A DNA stretch of 64,000 nt, from the NCBI GenBank assembly GCA_965200835.1, contig OZ241390.1, forward strand, positions 1,426,001 to 1,490,000, given 5' to 3'. The notes below the pieces were generated by a model. It saw only the letters and a program-made list of their open reading frames with translations. It searched no databases and was not told where the DNA came from. Shown here piece by piece: positions 1 to 8,934 of this stretch (position 1 is the first letter of the stretch; each line of letters opens with the position of its first letter). Source of the DNA: JAPPFW01 sp965200835. GTDB taxonomy: Bacteria > Actinomycetota > Acidimicrobiia > Spongiisociales > Spongiisociaceae. Both the position numbers and the translations under genes were made by a program.

Positions 1-1575
1 GCCATCGCCACCGGCTTCATGCATCTGCGCCTGGCGATAGTTACCGAGTCGGCTCTAGCAGGAATCCGCACGAGAGCATTCCGCCATATCCACGATCTGT
101 CGATGCTGCATCAGGCCTCCGAGCAGCGGGGCGTCCTAGTGGCCCGGGTGACCTCCGATGTCGATCAGGTGAGCCGGTTCATGATGTGGGCCGGTCCGAT
201 GATCATCGTCAACGGCGGGCAGGCTCTGATGGCCATGGTGGTGATGGGAATCTATTCCTGGAAGCTGTTCCTGGCCGTGCTGGCGGGGTTGCCCCTGATA
301 CTGGGGGCGATTCGCTTCTTCCAGAGGAGATTGGTCGATGCCTATCTGGTGGTGAGGGAGAAGGTGGGCCAGATGCTGGGCACGCTGGCCGAAGTCGTGG
401 TCGGTGCACCGGTGATCCGGGCCTACGGCATCGAGGATCGGATGCGGACCAACCTGGACCGGGTCATCGAAGGCCACCGTACGGCGGCGTCCCGGGCCGG
501 TGGGATCACCTCGAGTTTCTCCGGCGTGAGCGAGCTGCTGACCTCGTTCATCACCGCGGCCGTGCTGGTGACCGGAGCCGTCATGATCGCCGGCGAGGAC
601 GTCTCGGTCGGCACCGTCGTGGCGTACCTCTTCCTGATCCAGCTGTTCGTCTTGCCGATCCAACTGTTCGGGGAGGCGATTAACGAGGCTCAGACCGCCG
701 TGGCCGGCTGGCGACGGGTGCTCGATGTGCTCGACACCCCTCCGGATGTGGCCGATCCGGGCGAGGACGGCAAGGATCTTCCGGAGGGCTCGTTCGGCAT
801 CCGCTTCGAGGACGTTTCCTTCCGATATCCCCTGCCCGGCGAGCGGGCCAGCCAGGCCACCGGCACCAAGGCGCTCGATAGGGTCACTGTGGATATAGCT
901 GCGGACTGGCATGTGGCAGTAGTGGGTGAAACCGGTTCGGGGAAGACCACTTTTGCCAAGTTGGCCACCCGCCTCATGGATCCCACCAGCGGCCGGGCGA
1001 TGCTCGGTGATCTGGACGTGTCGGGGATCCGGTTCGCCTCACTGCGGGATCGGGTGGTGATGGTTCCCCAGGAAGGGACCCTGTTCCGGGGATCCATTCT
1101 CGAGAACGTAAGCATGGGGAAACCGGGCGCCACCGCCCAAGAGGTCGAGGGAGTATTCGTAACTCTTGGCCTGCAGAACTGGCTCGCTGAGCTAGGACAG
1201 GGGTTGGACACCCAGGTGGGCGAACGGGGCTCCTCGCTGTCGGTCGGTGAGCGCCAGCTGGTGACCCTGGCCCGGGCCGCTATCGCCGATCCCGACCTGC
1301 TGGTGCTGGACGAGGCGACCTCAGCAGTGGATCCGGCGACGGAGGTCCGCATTTCACGCGCCCTCGATCAGCTGACCGCAGGACGTACGGTGGTGACCAT
1401 CGCCCATCGGCTGTCCACCGCCGAGCGGGCCGATCGGGTGCTGGTGTTCGAGTCGGGAAGGATCGTCCAGGACGGTCGCCACCGGCAGCTGATCGCCGAA
1501 GGAGGTGTCTACGGCCGGCTGCACGAGGCCTGGGTGAGAGGAAGCACCCAGCGAACCGCGATAGGTAGCTCGTAA
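1..1575 (+). CDS. ABC exporter, fused permease and ATPase (5' end cut by window)
   Basis: The open frame already runs at base 1, so the true start lies upstream. The first half has hydrophobic stretches typical of an exporter membrane domain. The second half is a complete nucleotide-binding domain: Walker A GETGSGKTT (about 300 codons after base 19), Q-loop MVPQEG, signature SLSVGERQ, Walker B LLVLDEATSAVD and H-loop IAHRLS. This is the half-transporter layout of MsbA/LmrA-like lipid or drug exporters, which work as dimers in the membrane. The substrate cannot be read from the sequence. It converges with the importer operon, whose permease gene ends 40 bases away. Confidence 0.93.
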   Translation, partial: AIATGFMHLRLAIVTESALAGIRTRAFRHIHDLSMLHQASEQRGVLVARVTSDVDQVSRFMMWAGPMIIVNGGQALMAMVVMGIYSWKLFLAVLAGLPLILGAIRFFQRRLVDAYLVVREKVGQMLGTLAEVVVGAPVIRAYGIEDRMRTNLDRVIEGHRTAASRAGGITSSFSGVSELLTSFITAAVLVTGAVMIAGEDVSVGTVVAYLFLIQLFVLPIQLFGEAINEAQTAVAGWRRVLDVLDTPPDVADPGEDGKDLPEGSFGIRFEDVSFRYPLPGERASQATGTKALDRVTVDIAADWHVAVVGETGSGKTTFAKLATRLMDPTSGRAMLGDLDVSGIRFASLRDRVVMVPQEGTLFRGSILENVSMGKPGATAQEVEGVFVTLGLQNWLAELGQGLDTQVGERGSSLSVGERQLVTLARAAIADPDLLVLDEATSAVDPATEVRISRALDQLTAGRTVVTIAHRLSTAERADRVLVFESGRIVQDGRHRQLIAEGGVYGRLHEAWVRGSTQRTAIGSS

Positions 1576-1615
1576 CCCAGTACCGATCGGGCGGATCGGG
1601 CCGATCAGTCGCCGA

Positions 1616-2692
1616 TCAGTCGGTGCCGGCCAGCCGGAGACGAATCTGATCGAAGGTGACCGCGCCTACCAGCAGAACGCCCTGAGCGACTTCGATCCAG
1701 AACGAGTCCACGTTCAGCTGGATGAGGCCGTTCTGCAGCACCCCGACCACGAATACCGCCAGCACCGTGCCCACGATGGTGCCCCGCCCACCCGACAGGC
1801 TGGCGCCGCCCAGGATCACGGCGGTCAGCACCGCCAGCTCGAATCCCACCCCGGCCTGGGTCGAAGCCCCACCTATCTGTGACAGCCGGATCAGGCCGGC
1901 CAGCGCCACCGCCAGGGCGGAGAGCATGAAGCCTATGAAGATCAGCAGTCGGACCCTGATCCCCGCCAGGCGGGCCGCCTCCGGGCTGGCGCCGATGGCA
2001 TACATGGAACGCCCATACACGGTGAAGCGCATGATGATGTAGAAGAGGATCACGACCAAAGCGAACAGGTAGACCGACAGCGGAATGTCGAACAGCGGGC
2101 GGACCACCCCGAGCCGGTTGAACCCGTTGATCCGGATGGTCTGGCCGTCACCTATCACCTTGGTGAGACCTCGAAGGATGGCCAGGGTGCCGAGGGTGGT
2201 GATGATCGAGTTGAGGCCCACCACGGTGACCAGCGACCCGTTGATCCCACCAATCAGGAGGGTGGCCACCAGCGCAATCAGAAAGGCGCCCATCAAGGTC
2301 AGCCCGAGCCCGAACGGAGTGGTGGTGGCATCGGTAGCGGTAGCGGCCACCGCCATCGACATGCCTATGAAACCCGCCGCCGAGCCCACCGACAGATCCA
2401 CCTGGCCCGCTACTAGCAGCAGGGTGGCAGGGCAGGCGATGATCCCGATTACCGCCACATTCTGGAGGACGTTGACCAGGTTGGCATAGTTGAAGAAGAA
2501 CTCGGATTGGATCGAGAAGAACACGAACTCGACCATCAGCACGGCTAGCAAAGCCGTAGTCTCCGGCAGGTTCACCCGGCTCCGCAGCCGGCTGACTGCT
2601 AGCAGGTCGCTCTTCCGGTCTGCCTTCAGGTCGGCCGACTCGGATCCGCCCTCCGATCCGGAGGTGTTGTCCCTAGCTGTTGTTTCGTTCAA
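1616..2692 (-). CDS. Sugar-type ABC transporter permease (RbsC-like)
   Basis: A protein of 358 residues, almost entirely hydrophobic helices after a polar N-terminal tail of about 40 residues. It has the glycine-rich transmembrane pattern of the branched-chain/ribose permease family (for example LSGGRGTIVGT near the C-terminus). The start is a TTG preceded by GGGAGG, three bases after the stop of the ATPase gene, so the two are probably translationally coupled. As third gene of the importer operon it would form the membrane channel. The exact sugar is unknown. Confidence 0.9.
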   Translation of the reverse strand: MNETTARDNTSGSEGGSESADLKADRKSDLLAVSRLRSRVNLPETTALLAVLMVEFVFFSIQSEFFFNYANLVNVLQNVAVIGIIACPATLLLVAGQVDLSVGSAAGFIGMSMAVAATATDATTTPFGLGLTLMGAFLIALVATLLIGGINGSLVTVVGLNSIITTLGTLAILRGLTKVIGDGQTIRINGFNRLGVVRPLFDIPLSVYLFALVVILFYIIMRFTVYGRSMYAIGASPEAARLAGIRVRLLIFIGFMLSALAVALAGLIRLSQIGGASTQAGVGFELAVLTAVILGGASLSGGRGTIVGTVLAVFVVGVLQNGLIQLNVDSFWIEVAQGVLLVGAVTFDQIRLRLAGTD

Positions 2693-2695
2693 TGT

Positions 2696-4198
2696 CTAGC
2701 CTCCCGAGGCTTCGAGCAAGCGGCTCATGGTGATGCCGTCGCCTGACAATTCGGTCACCGGATTTCCCTTAGCGATAACGAGACACCTGTCAGCCACCTG
2801 AACGGCCTCCTCGTAGTCAGATGTAACCACCAGCACTGCTATCCCGGACTCGGCCAGTTCCCGCAACACCTGGTAGATATCCTGGCGAGCGCCCACGTCC
2901 ACTCCCCTGGTCGGCTCCACCAGCACCATCACCTGGGAGCGGCGTTCCAACCAGCGGGCCAGCAATACCTTCTGCTGGTTGCCCCCCGAGAGCGTCCTCA
3001 TGAGCTGGCGCGGGTCGTTCCGGGATCGGATCGAGAGGCGGTCGCGCCAGCGCCGATAGGCACCGGCCTCGACCCGGCCGGTTATCCACTGCCGCAGCCT
3101 GGCCAGCTTGGGCCAGGAGGCAACGGCCGTATTCTCGGCCACCGACCGCACCATCAACGCGCCGCCCTTCTTCCGCTCGGCGGGCAGGAATCCGATCCCC
3201 GCCTCCACCGCTCCGACCGGAGTGGTGAACGCAGCCTTCTGCCCGTTGACCTCAAGCCGCCCGGAGTCGAGGCCCCGCAACCCAAAGGCGGTCTCGGCCA
3301 GCTCCATGGCTCCCGAACCGAGTTTGCCGTAGACGGCTACCACCTCGCCCGGCCTGACCTCCAAGGCAACATCCTCGAAATTCCCTTCCGAACCTGCTCC
3401 GGTCCACCGCAGCGCGGGCCGGTTACCCAGCTGGTGGGTGATCGGGTCGGGGCGTCCGTAGGTGTCGCTCTTGCGGCCGATCATGGCTTCGATCATCGTC
3501 TTGCGATCGGTCTCCGCCACCTCCGCCACCAGCGCGGTGCTCCCATCACGCAACACCCGAACACGGTCGGCGATCAGGCCCACCTCGTCCAGCCGGTGCG
3601 TTATGTAGACGATCGCTACGCCTTGGGACCGGAGCCTGCGGATGAACCCGAACAGCACTTGGGCCTCGTGATGGGACAGGGCGGCGGTCGGCTCGTCCAG
3701 GATCAACAAGCGGGCTGAGCTGGAGAGCGCCCGGGCGATCTCCACCAGCTGTCGCTCGCCGATCCGGAGCGATCCGACCGGGACGCCCGGATCTATGTCG
3801 ATCTCCAGCTCGTTCAGAATGTCCACCGCCCGCCGGCGCATGGCACCCCACCTGACCAGGCCGGCCTTGCTGGGCAACCGTCCCAGCGAGATGTTCTCCG
3901 CCACGCTCAAGGGTGGGGCGTCCTGGAACTCCTGGGAGATGATGGCCACGCCCAACGCTCTGGCCTGGCGCGGTGTCAGGCTCTGGTAGGTGGCTCCGTC
4001 GACATTCAGTTCTCCGGAGTCCGCCTGGTAGTCGCCGGCCATGATCTTGACCAGGGTGGATTTGCCCGCCCCGTTCTCGCCCAGTAGCGCCAGCACCGAG
4101 CCGGCGGTGGCGTCGAGGTCCACGCCATGGAGGACCTCGACGCCACCGAAAGACTTCCTGATCTGGCGGGCCTCGAACGAGAAGGCCGTCTCAGTCAG
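2696..4198 (-). CDS. Sugar ABC transporter ATP-binding protein with two ATPase domains (RbsA-like), apparent CTG start
   Basis: Two nucleotide-binding domains in tandem. Domain 1: Walker A GENGAGKST, signature LRIGERQ, Walker B LLILDEPTAAL. Domain 2: a degenerate Walker A (GKLGSGAME), signature LSGGNQQ, and a Walker B reading VLVEPTRGVD, where the usual aspartate before the glutamate is valine. The first conventional start (GTG at 4123) falls inside conserved sequence; family homology (QIRKSFGGVEVLHGV) continues upstream in frame to a TAG. The only plausible initiator there is CTG at 4198, 16 bases after the binding-protein stop, with a weak AGGT upstream. Choice of 4198 over 4123 is inference. 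Confidence 0.85.
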   Translation of the reverse strand: MTETAFSFEARQIRKSFGGVEVLHGVDLDATAGSVLALLGENGAGKSTLVKIMAGDYQADSGELNVDGATYQSLTPRQARALGVAIISQEFQDAPPLSVAENISLGRLPSKAGLVRWGAMRRRAVDILNELEIDIDPGVPVGSLRIGERQLVEIARALSSSARLLILDEPTAALSHHEAQVLFGFIRRLRSQGVAIVYITHRLDEVGLIADRVRVLRDGSTALVAEVAETDRKTMIEAMIGRKSDTYGRPDPITHQLGNRPALRWTGAGSEGNFEDVALEVRPGEVVAVYGKLGSGAMELAETAFGLRGLDSGRLEVNGQKAAFTTPVGAVEAGIGFLPAERKKGGALMVRSVAENTAVASWPKLARLRQWITGRVEAGAYRRWRDRLSIRSRNDPRQLMRTLSGGNQQKVLLARWLERRSQVMVLVEPTRGVDVGARQDIYQVLRELAESGIAVLVVTSDYEEAVQVADRCLVIAKGNPVTELSGDGITMSRLLEASGG

Positions 4199-4214
4199 TG
4201 CTGCGACCTATCTA

Positions 4215-5288
4215 TCAGCAGTCGGACGTGTCATACACCTCGTCGATATTGGCGCGGGTGATGACCTGGTGGTCGGTGAACAGCTGGCCTGCGATGGCAT
4301 TTCCGGCTACCGCGTTCAGGATCGCCGGTACCAGGATCGTGCCGTACCTCTCTGGGAAGTAGGCCACCGAAGCGACGTAGTTGTCGTTGTTCTTGATCTC
4401 GCACCAGATGCTGGGATCGGTTCCCTGTCCGGAGTAGTAGAGGTCGTCCTGGCGGCCGAGAGTGTTGGCGGCACCGATGGCACCGAGGATCCCGTCCTCG
4501 TTGATGGCCACCACCACGATCCGGTCACCCGGCACGGCGGTCAGCAGGTTGGTCATTTGTTCGAGGGCCGGGTCGGTCCGGTCTGCACCGTCCAGCACCC
4601 GCTCGTTGACTATCGGGCAGTGCTCCTGGAACCCTTCCCGGTAGCCGCCCATCCGGTCACGGTTGGCCGCGCCGGCGGCGGTGGACTCCAGAGATACGTA
4701 GGCCGTGTAGTCGCAGTCGAAGTTCTCCTTCATGAAGGCACCCATCGCGCTACCGCCGAGCTGGCCGGCCAGACGGTTGTTAGCACCCATGAAAGCGGTC
4801 TGGCAGGGCGGCTGAATGATGTCGATAGCAATGACCGGTACGTGACCGTGTGCTGCGCAGATCTCGGGAGAGGACTCCTGGAAGACCTGGAAGTTGAGCA
4901 CTCCTTGCACGCCACGCACCTCGAAGTCCTGGGCACAGGCTAGGGCCTTGGCAGCGTCGATCTCCGAGTCGCAGAAGATGAGGTTCACACCTAGGCGCTG
5001 CGCCTCCTCCTTGATTCCGTCGGATACCAGCTTGACGAACGGCACCGCATCCCCCAAGGAGATGTAACCGACGGTGATCTCTTCTGGCGGGGCCGTGACC
5101 TCGACCTCGACCGTTTCGACCACGGTCTCCACCACCGTCACGGTCTCGGTCACTACCGAGGTGACGACTACTGTCTCAGGCGTCGCCTCGTCCGACCCGC
5201 AGGCGGTAGCCACCAGGCCCAGCACTGCCAGCAACAGCCAAAGGGCTCGACGGCGACCGCCCTTCTTGCAGCTTTCGATACTTGTCAT
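4215..5288 (-). CDS. Sugar ABC transporter substrate-binding lipoprotein
   Basis: A protein of 357 residues. The start at 5288 is set by a strong Shine-Dalgarno (GGGAGGGAGGAAGG) and gives a positively charged signal peptide, a hydrophobic core and a lipobox ending in cysteine (LVATAC). A Val/Thr/Glu-rich linker follows (about residues 30-60) and then a periplasmic-binding-protein type 1 fold as in ribose/galactose binders (QGVLNFQVF, PVIAIDI, VVAINEDG). It would be a membrane-anchored sugar receptor. It is the first gene of the importer operon and lies directly downstream of the promoter and operator described separately. Confidence 0.92.
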   Translation of the reverse strand: MTSIESCKKGGRRRALWLLLAVLGLVATACGSDEATPETVVVTSVVTETVTVVETVVETVEVEVTAPPEEITVGYISLGDAVPFVKLVSDGIKEEAQRLGVNLIFCDSEIDAAKALACAQDFEVRGVQGVLNFQVFQESSPEICAAHGHVPVIAIDIIQPPCQTAFMGANNRLAGQLGGSAMGAFMKENFDCDYTAYVSLESTAAGAANRDRMGGYREGFQEHCPIVNERVLDGADRTDPALEQMTNLLTAVPGDRIVVVAINEDGILGAIGAANTLGRQDDLYYSGQGTDPSIWCEIKNNDNYVASVAYFPERYGTILVPAILNAVAGNAIAGQLFTDHQVITRANIDEVYDTSDC

Positions 5289-5309
5289 TCGACCTTCCTC
5301 CCTCCCTGC

Positions 5310-5324
5310 TGGAAACGTTTTCCA
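5310..5324. promoter_or_regulatory. LacI-family-type operator
   Basis: TGGAAACGTTTTCCA is an inverted repeat around AAACGTTT, the core of operators bound by LacI/GalR sugar repressors. It sits immediately downstream of the -10 box and upstream of the ribosome-binding site of the sugar-binding protein gene, where a bound repressor would block transcription. No LacI gene lies in this window. Confidence 0.75.
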
Positions 5325-5353
5325 AAGGTAACGGTTCCTATTGGTCTGGTCAA
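5325..5353 (-). promoter_or_regulatory. Promoter of the sugar importer operon
   Basis: On the minus strand TTGACC (5353-5348) and TACCTT (5330-5325) are separated by exactly 17 bases, a good sigma-70-type pair. The LacI-type operator abuts the -10 box. This is the only clear promoter upstream of the binding-protein gene. Confidence 0.7.
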
Positions 5354-5391
5354 TTAACCCTCGTCCGGTCGAGACAGGTGGCGTTGCGTAT

Positions 5392-6024
5392 TCACGGGCC
5401 GGGGAGGACCGATCCTCCCCGGGTGAGGTCGACCGGTTCGGGATAACGGGGGCTGCCGATCGGTTGGCCGGGAGCAGGCGGCTCCAGGAAGGTGATGCTC
5501 TCGTAGAAGTCGTCCAGCGCGATGAACCTTCCATTGCCCTCCGCCCACCGCCTCATCCTGGTGTTGCAGCTGTGTCTCCATGAGATGATTTCGATGCCCC
5601 AACCCCGGTCGTGCATGCGCTGGAGGTCAGCATGGAAGCCCACCCCATCCTGAAAGCCGGCCCCGTCGCCTGTCAGCACCACCGCGATACCGGGGGTCCC
5701 GTTGTAGTCGAGGGCGTCCCGCAGCATCTCGGCCTGCAACGCGGAGTCGACTCCCTGCTCACGACCTTGGATGGCACCGCGCTCTAACAAGTGGACCGAG
5801 ACCCCTTCGTTCTCGATCCGGTTCCAAACATGACGTAACTCGGGCGGAATCGAGCCGACCGCCACCGCTCGTTCGATCGGGCGGCCAGCGCTCGCCAGTT
5901 CCAGCATGTGGCGGAAGTAGATCCGCATCCGGTAACGGGCGTCCGGCCCCTACCTCTCGGCCGCAACCTCCTGCGCACTGATGAAGATGTTGGAGTTGTC
6001 CCAGTAAATGAATACCTTGTCCAT
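5392..6024 (-). pseudogene. NYN-domain (PIN-like nuclease) protein, interrupted by an in-frame TAG
   Basis: Translation should begin at ATG 6024, which has a strong GGAGGGG upstream. The first residues, MDKVFIYWDNSNIF, carry the conserved Asp and Asn of NYN domains. Codon 25 is TAG (5952-5950); the same frame then continues to 5392 with typical NYN features (GREQGVD, LRDALDYNG, VLTGDGAGF). NYN proteins are usually metal-dependent RNA-cleaving enzymes, often paired with toxin-like roles. A single substitution, for example GAG to TAG, explains the lesion. An internal ATG at 5928 could give a truncated product lacking the first catalytic aspartate. Sequencing error is the alternative. Confidence 0.75.
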
Positions 6025-6091
6025 CGTGATCCCCTCCGGTCAGACTGTTAAGGAGCCCGCGATCTCCTCGATCCGGGCCGCCGCGATGAGC

Positions 6092-6682
6092 CTAAGCCTG
6101 TCGGATGGTGTCCACCAGCCGCCACATACCAGTACTGGGGTTGGACCCAGGCTTTGAACCATTAAGGCGGTGCATCTTGTCGAGATCCTTCGCTCGTTTC
6201 CTTGCAACTTCGACATTCTTCATGAGAGTGTCTAAGGCCTCTTCCTTGACTCTCTTAGCCTTCTTACCCTCCATGAGACCGAGATCCCTTGCCTGTTTCT
6301 GAACTTTGTGCCGGTCGATAAACGCGGTCTGTTCTCTAATATGCAACACCAGCCATATCTCAAAACACGGGTTTGAGAGGGCTATCTTGACCCCCTTTGG
6401 CCTTGCCTTGGCGATGGCCTGATGAAGATATCGATTCTCTTCCACATCAAAACACACCATATCTCGTCATAGTCCGGGCTGGCACGGGGTTGTCTCCCCC
6501 CAACTAGATCGTCGCAGGCGTGTCTACCAGACTGCTGGGTACTTGACCGGATGTACTAAGCCTGAGCCGGAATAGTGCCACGGTGCCGACGCCCTTGCTC
6601 TTCGAGATATCCCGGCTCTATTACCTGTCCCTCGGTATGAACACGGATGACACGTCGGGGTCTCGCGGGTTGGATCGTTGTT
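6092..6682 (-). pseudogene. RloB-like protein, decayed (nonsense codon plus frameshift)
   Basis: The intact-looking 3' part (6092-6460) has the RloB signature SNPCFEIWLVLH and a lysine-rich tail. The missing N-terminus is visible upstream: a frame with RVIRVHTEGQVIEPGYL runs from about 6670 to an in-frame TAG at 6558-6556, continues in the same frame to PDYDEIWCV, and needs one extra T in the four-T run at 6449-6452 to join FDVEEN. No start codon is visible for the N-terminal frame. RloB proteins pair with an RloA-type ATPase, which is exactly the upstream neighbour. The pair was therefore probably a two-gene defence module whose effector is now broken. Confidence 0.75.
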
Positions 6683-6706
6683 TAGGGAACCTGGAACGCT
6701 GGCGGC

Positions 6707-7960
6707 TCATTCGTCGATCGAGGCCAAAGCCTGCCGTATTCTCGTGTCACTCAACACCGGCACCGCCCCATAACGGCCCTGGAAATAGCGGCCGGCGATG
6801 TCCTCATCTCGTCGTGGACTAAAGTCATGCAACGGATAGAGCCTGGTGTCCCCGTCGATATACTTCTCGGTAAACCAAATCTGATCCCGGCCCAAGGACC
6901 AGGTACTGGAGCCATCCAGAATAGTTCCATCATGGGAGTTGAAGATGAGCTGGGCACTTCTTTTGTTAGTTTGGGGATTCTGAAACATCGAGATGATGCG
7001 CTCAACGAGATGCGGATGCAGGCCAGCGTCAAGATCATCCACAAGAAGGACGTTGCCATGGTCAAGCGTATCGAGTATCGGCCCAATCAGACTTATCCAG
7101 GCCATTGTTCCTTGTGATTCATCCGCTGCACGTAGAAGTACATCACCATGATCACTAGTATGTCTCAGAGCAAGTTCGCTCTCCTTATCGTCTAGGCGTC
7201 GGGTCTCAATACTACTGATTTCCAAATCTGCCGCTTTCAACATCTGGGTTACTCTGGTGCCTTGTTCTTTTGCCACTTCGGCCGTGTAAACAGCTCGATG
7301 GTCTCGGCTACCGGAGTCAGCCAACACCAAGTTGGTCGCGAACCAATCAGTAAGAGGAGCGAGCGGTTCATTATTGGTTGCGTCCGCGATGGACAACAAT
7401 AGGGAATTGTCTCTGAGTAGGTTCTCGATGGTGCGGTGCCTAACCCGGAACGGTGAACCGAAAACGACTTGGCGGCCCTCCCGTTCGAAGACCCGAGCCT
7501 GGCGACCACGGGGCCAGTGGTAGGCCCACTCTTCGCGCACCCGCTCATCGTCGACTTCGAAGCCGTAGATCCACCGAACCCCACCCAACAAGAGGTCGAC
7601 CTCGAAACGCGTCGGGCGTACTCGGCCGTCCGGATCGAGCAGGAAGGGGCGGCGGACGATTGGCGTAATGCGGGTGCCCTTATGGAACGAGGTTGTGACT
7701 AGCTCCCGCATATCGTCCATAGCCCGTAGGATCATGGTCTTGCCAGAGGCATTGGCACCGAATATCCCGGCAGCGGGTAGCACTCGTACCGGCTTGGTCA
7801 TCCCAGCAGGAATCAGTGATCGCGCTACCTTCTTGCTGGAGAGCCGTGTCCCGAGCAGCGATAGATGCACTTCATCCCGGTACGAGCGGGTGTTCTCGGC
7901 AGTGAAGGACAGCAGAGCGTCCTTGTAACCCGATTCTTCGCTTGGAGTGGCCATAGCCAC
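6707..7960 (-). CDS. AAA family ATPase of the RloA/abortive-infection type
   Basis: A protein of 417 residues. The N-terminal part has the SMC/ABC-like opening (FTAENTRSYRDEVHLSLL) and Walker A GANASGKT near residue 70. The C-terminal part has Walker B LLVDDLDAGLHPHLV followed by FNSHDGTIL, the histidine-containing switch of AAA15-type ATPases. Such ATPases act as sensors or regulators in phage defence with a small nuclease partner; here the partner RloB lies just downstream but is broken. Base composition is lower in GC than the flanking genes, suggesting transfer. The start could also be the second ATG, two codons on. Confidence 0.87.
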   Translation of the reverse strand: MAMATPSEESGYKDALLSFTAENTRSYRDEVHLSLLGTRLSSKKVARSLIPAGMTKPVRVLPAAGIFGANASGKTMILRAMDDMRELVTTSFHKGTRITPIVRRPFLLDPDGRVRPTRFEVDLLLGGVRWIYGFEVDDERVREEWAYHWPRGRQARVFEREGRQVVFGSPFRVRHRTIENLLRDNSLLLSIADATNNEPLAPLTDWFATNLVLADSGSRDHRAVYTAEVAKEQGTRVTQMLKAADLEISSIETRRLDDKESELALRHTSDHGDVLLRAADESQGTMAWISLIGPILDTLDHGNVLLVDDLDAGLHPHLVERIISMFQNPQTNKRSAQLIFNSHDGTILDGSSTWSLGRDQIWFTEKYIDGDTRLYPLHDFSPRRDEDIAGRYFQGRYGAVPVLSDTRIRQALASIDE

Positions 7961-8041
7961 ATTATTGTGGACTTCTCATGCTGAAGGCAACTAAACCGAC
8001 CGGTTGGGGAAGGTGAGAGCTAGCTACCGGGAGTGATCCGC

Positions 8042-8803
8042 CTATTTGGCTCCCATCCTGATGCCGCCGTCCATGCGGATGGTCTCGCCGTTCATGTAAT
8101 GATGGGTCACCAGGAACATCACCATGTCGGCGTACTCCTCCGGCTGTCCAAGCCGCTTGGGGTGGAGCACCTGCTTGGCCAGCGACGCCTTGGCCGGTTC
8201 TGGCAACCCGGCCAGAAGGGGGGTGTCGATGATGCCGGGAGCGATGGTGCTGACCCGTATCCCCAGCACTGACAGGTCCCGGGCTACGGGCAGTGTCATG
8301 CCCACGATTGCGCCTTTCGAGGCCGAGTAGGCAACCTGGCCGATTTGCCCGTCGTAGGCGGCCACCGAGGAGGTGTTGATGATGGCGCCCCGGTCGTTGT
8401 TCTCATCCGGCTCGTTGGCCATCATCGCCGAGGCGGCCACCCGGATGGTGTTGAAGGTTCCTATGAGGTTGATGTCGATGACCGTGCGGAACAGGCCCAG
8501 GGAATGGGGGGTCCCATCGCGAGCCAGGGTCCGGCAGGGTGGCCCGATGCCTGCGCAGTTCACGACCACCCGGATCTCACCCATCCCAGCAGCCATGTCC
8601 ACCCCGGCGATCATGTCCTCCTCGCTGGTCACGTCACAGTGAGCGAACCGTCCGCCAAGTTCATCGGCCAGCTCTTGGCCCAGCTGGTCGTTGATGTCGA
8701 GAATCGCCACCTTCATACCGGCTGCTGCCAGCTTGCGGGATGTGGCTGCGCCGAGTCCTGACGCACCGCCGGTCACTATCCCTACCGCTCCCTCGAGGTT
8801 CAT
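8042..8803 (-). CDS. SDR-family 3-hydroxyacyl-CoA dehydrogenase-like protein
   Basis: A protein of 253 residues starting at ATG 8803, chosen because the N-terminal Rossmann motif GGASGLGAA then begins about 12 residues in. Other classical SDR marks are CDV for adenine binding, NCAGIG, the catalytic serine in NTSSVAAYDG and the YSASKGA active-site Tyr/Lys. The overall pattern, including the ending MNGETIRMDGG, matches type II (HSD17B10-like) 3-hydroxyacyl-CoA dehydrogenases that oxidise acyl-CoA intermediates with NAD. It appears monocistronic and divergent from the RNase H gene. Confidence 0.88.
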   Translation of the reverse strand: MNLEGAVGIVTGGASGLGAATSRKLAAAGMKVAILDINDQLGQELADELGGRFAHCDVTSEEDMIAGVDMAAGMGEIRVVVNCAGIGPPCRTLARDGTPHSLGLFRTVIDINLIGTFNTIRVAASAMMANEPDENNDRGAIINTSSVAAYDGQIGQVAYSASKGAIVGMTLPVARDLSVLGIRVSTIAPGIIDTPLLAGLPEPAKASLAKQVLHPKRLGQPEEYADMVMFLVTHHYMNGETIRMDGGIRMGAK

Positions 8804-8934
8804 GCCTGCCTCACCTTTTCCTTTCCTGGTTCTCCCGACTCCTCCCAGCCTCGGCCGAGGATCGGATGCCGGGTTCTGAAGAGTTGATGCCATCATGATG
8901 CCCGCACTCCGAGCACCGTCGAAGGGTATGCCGC

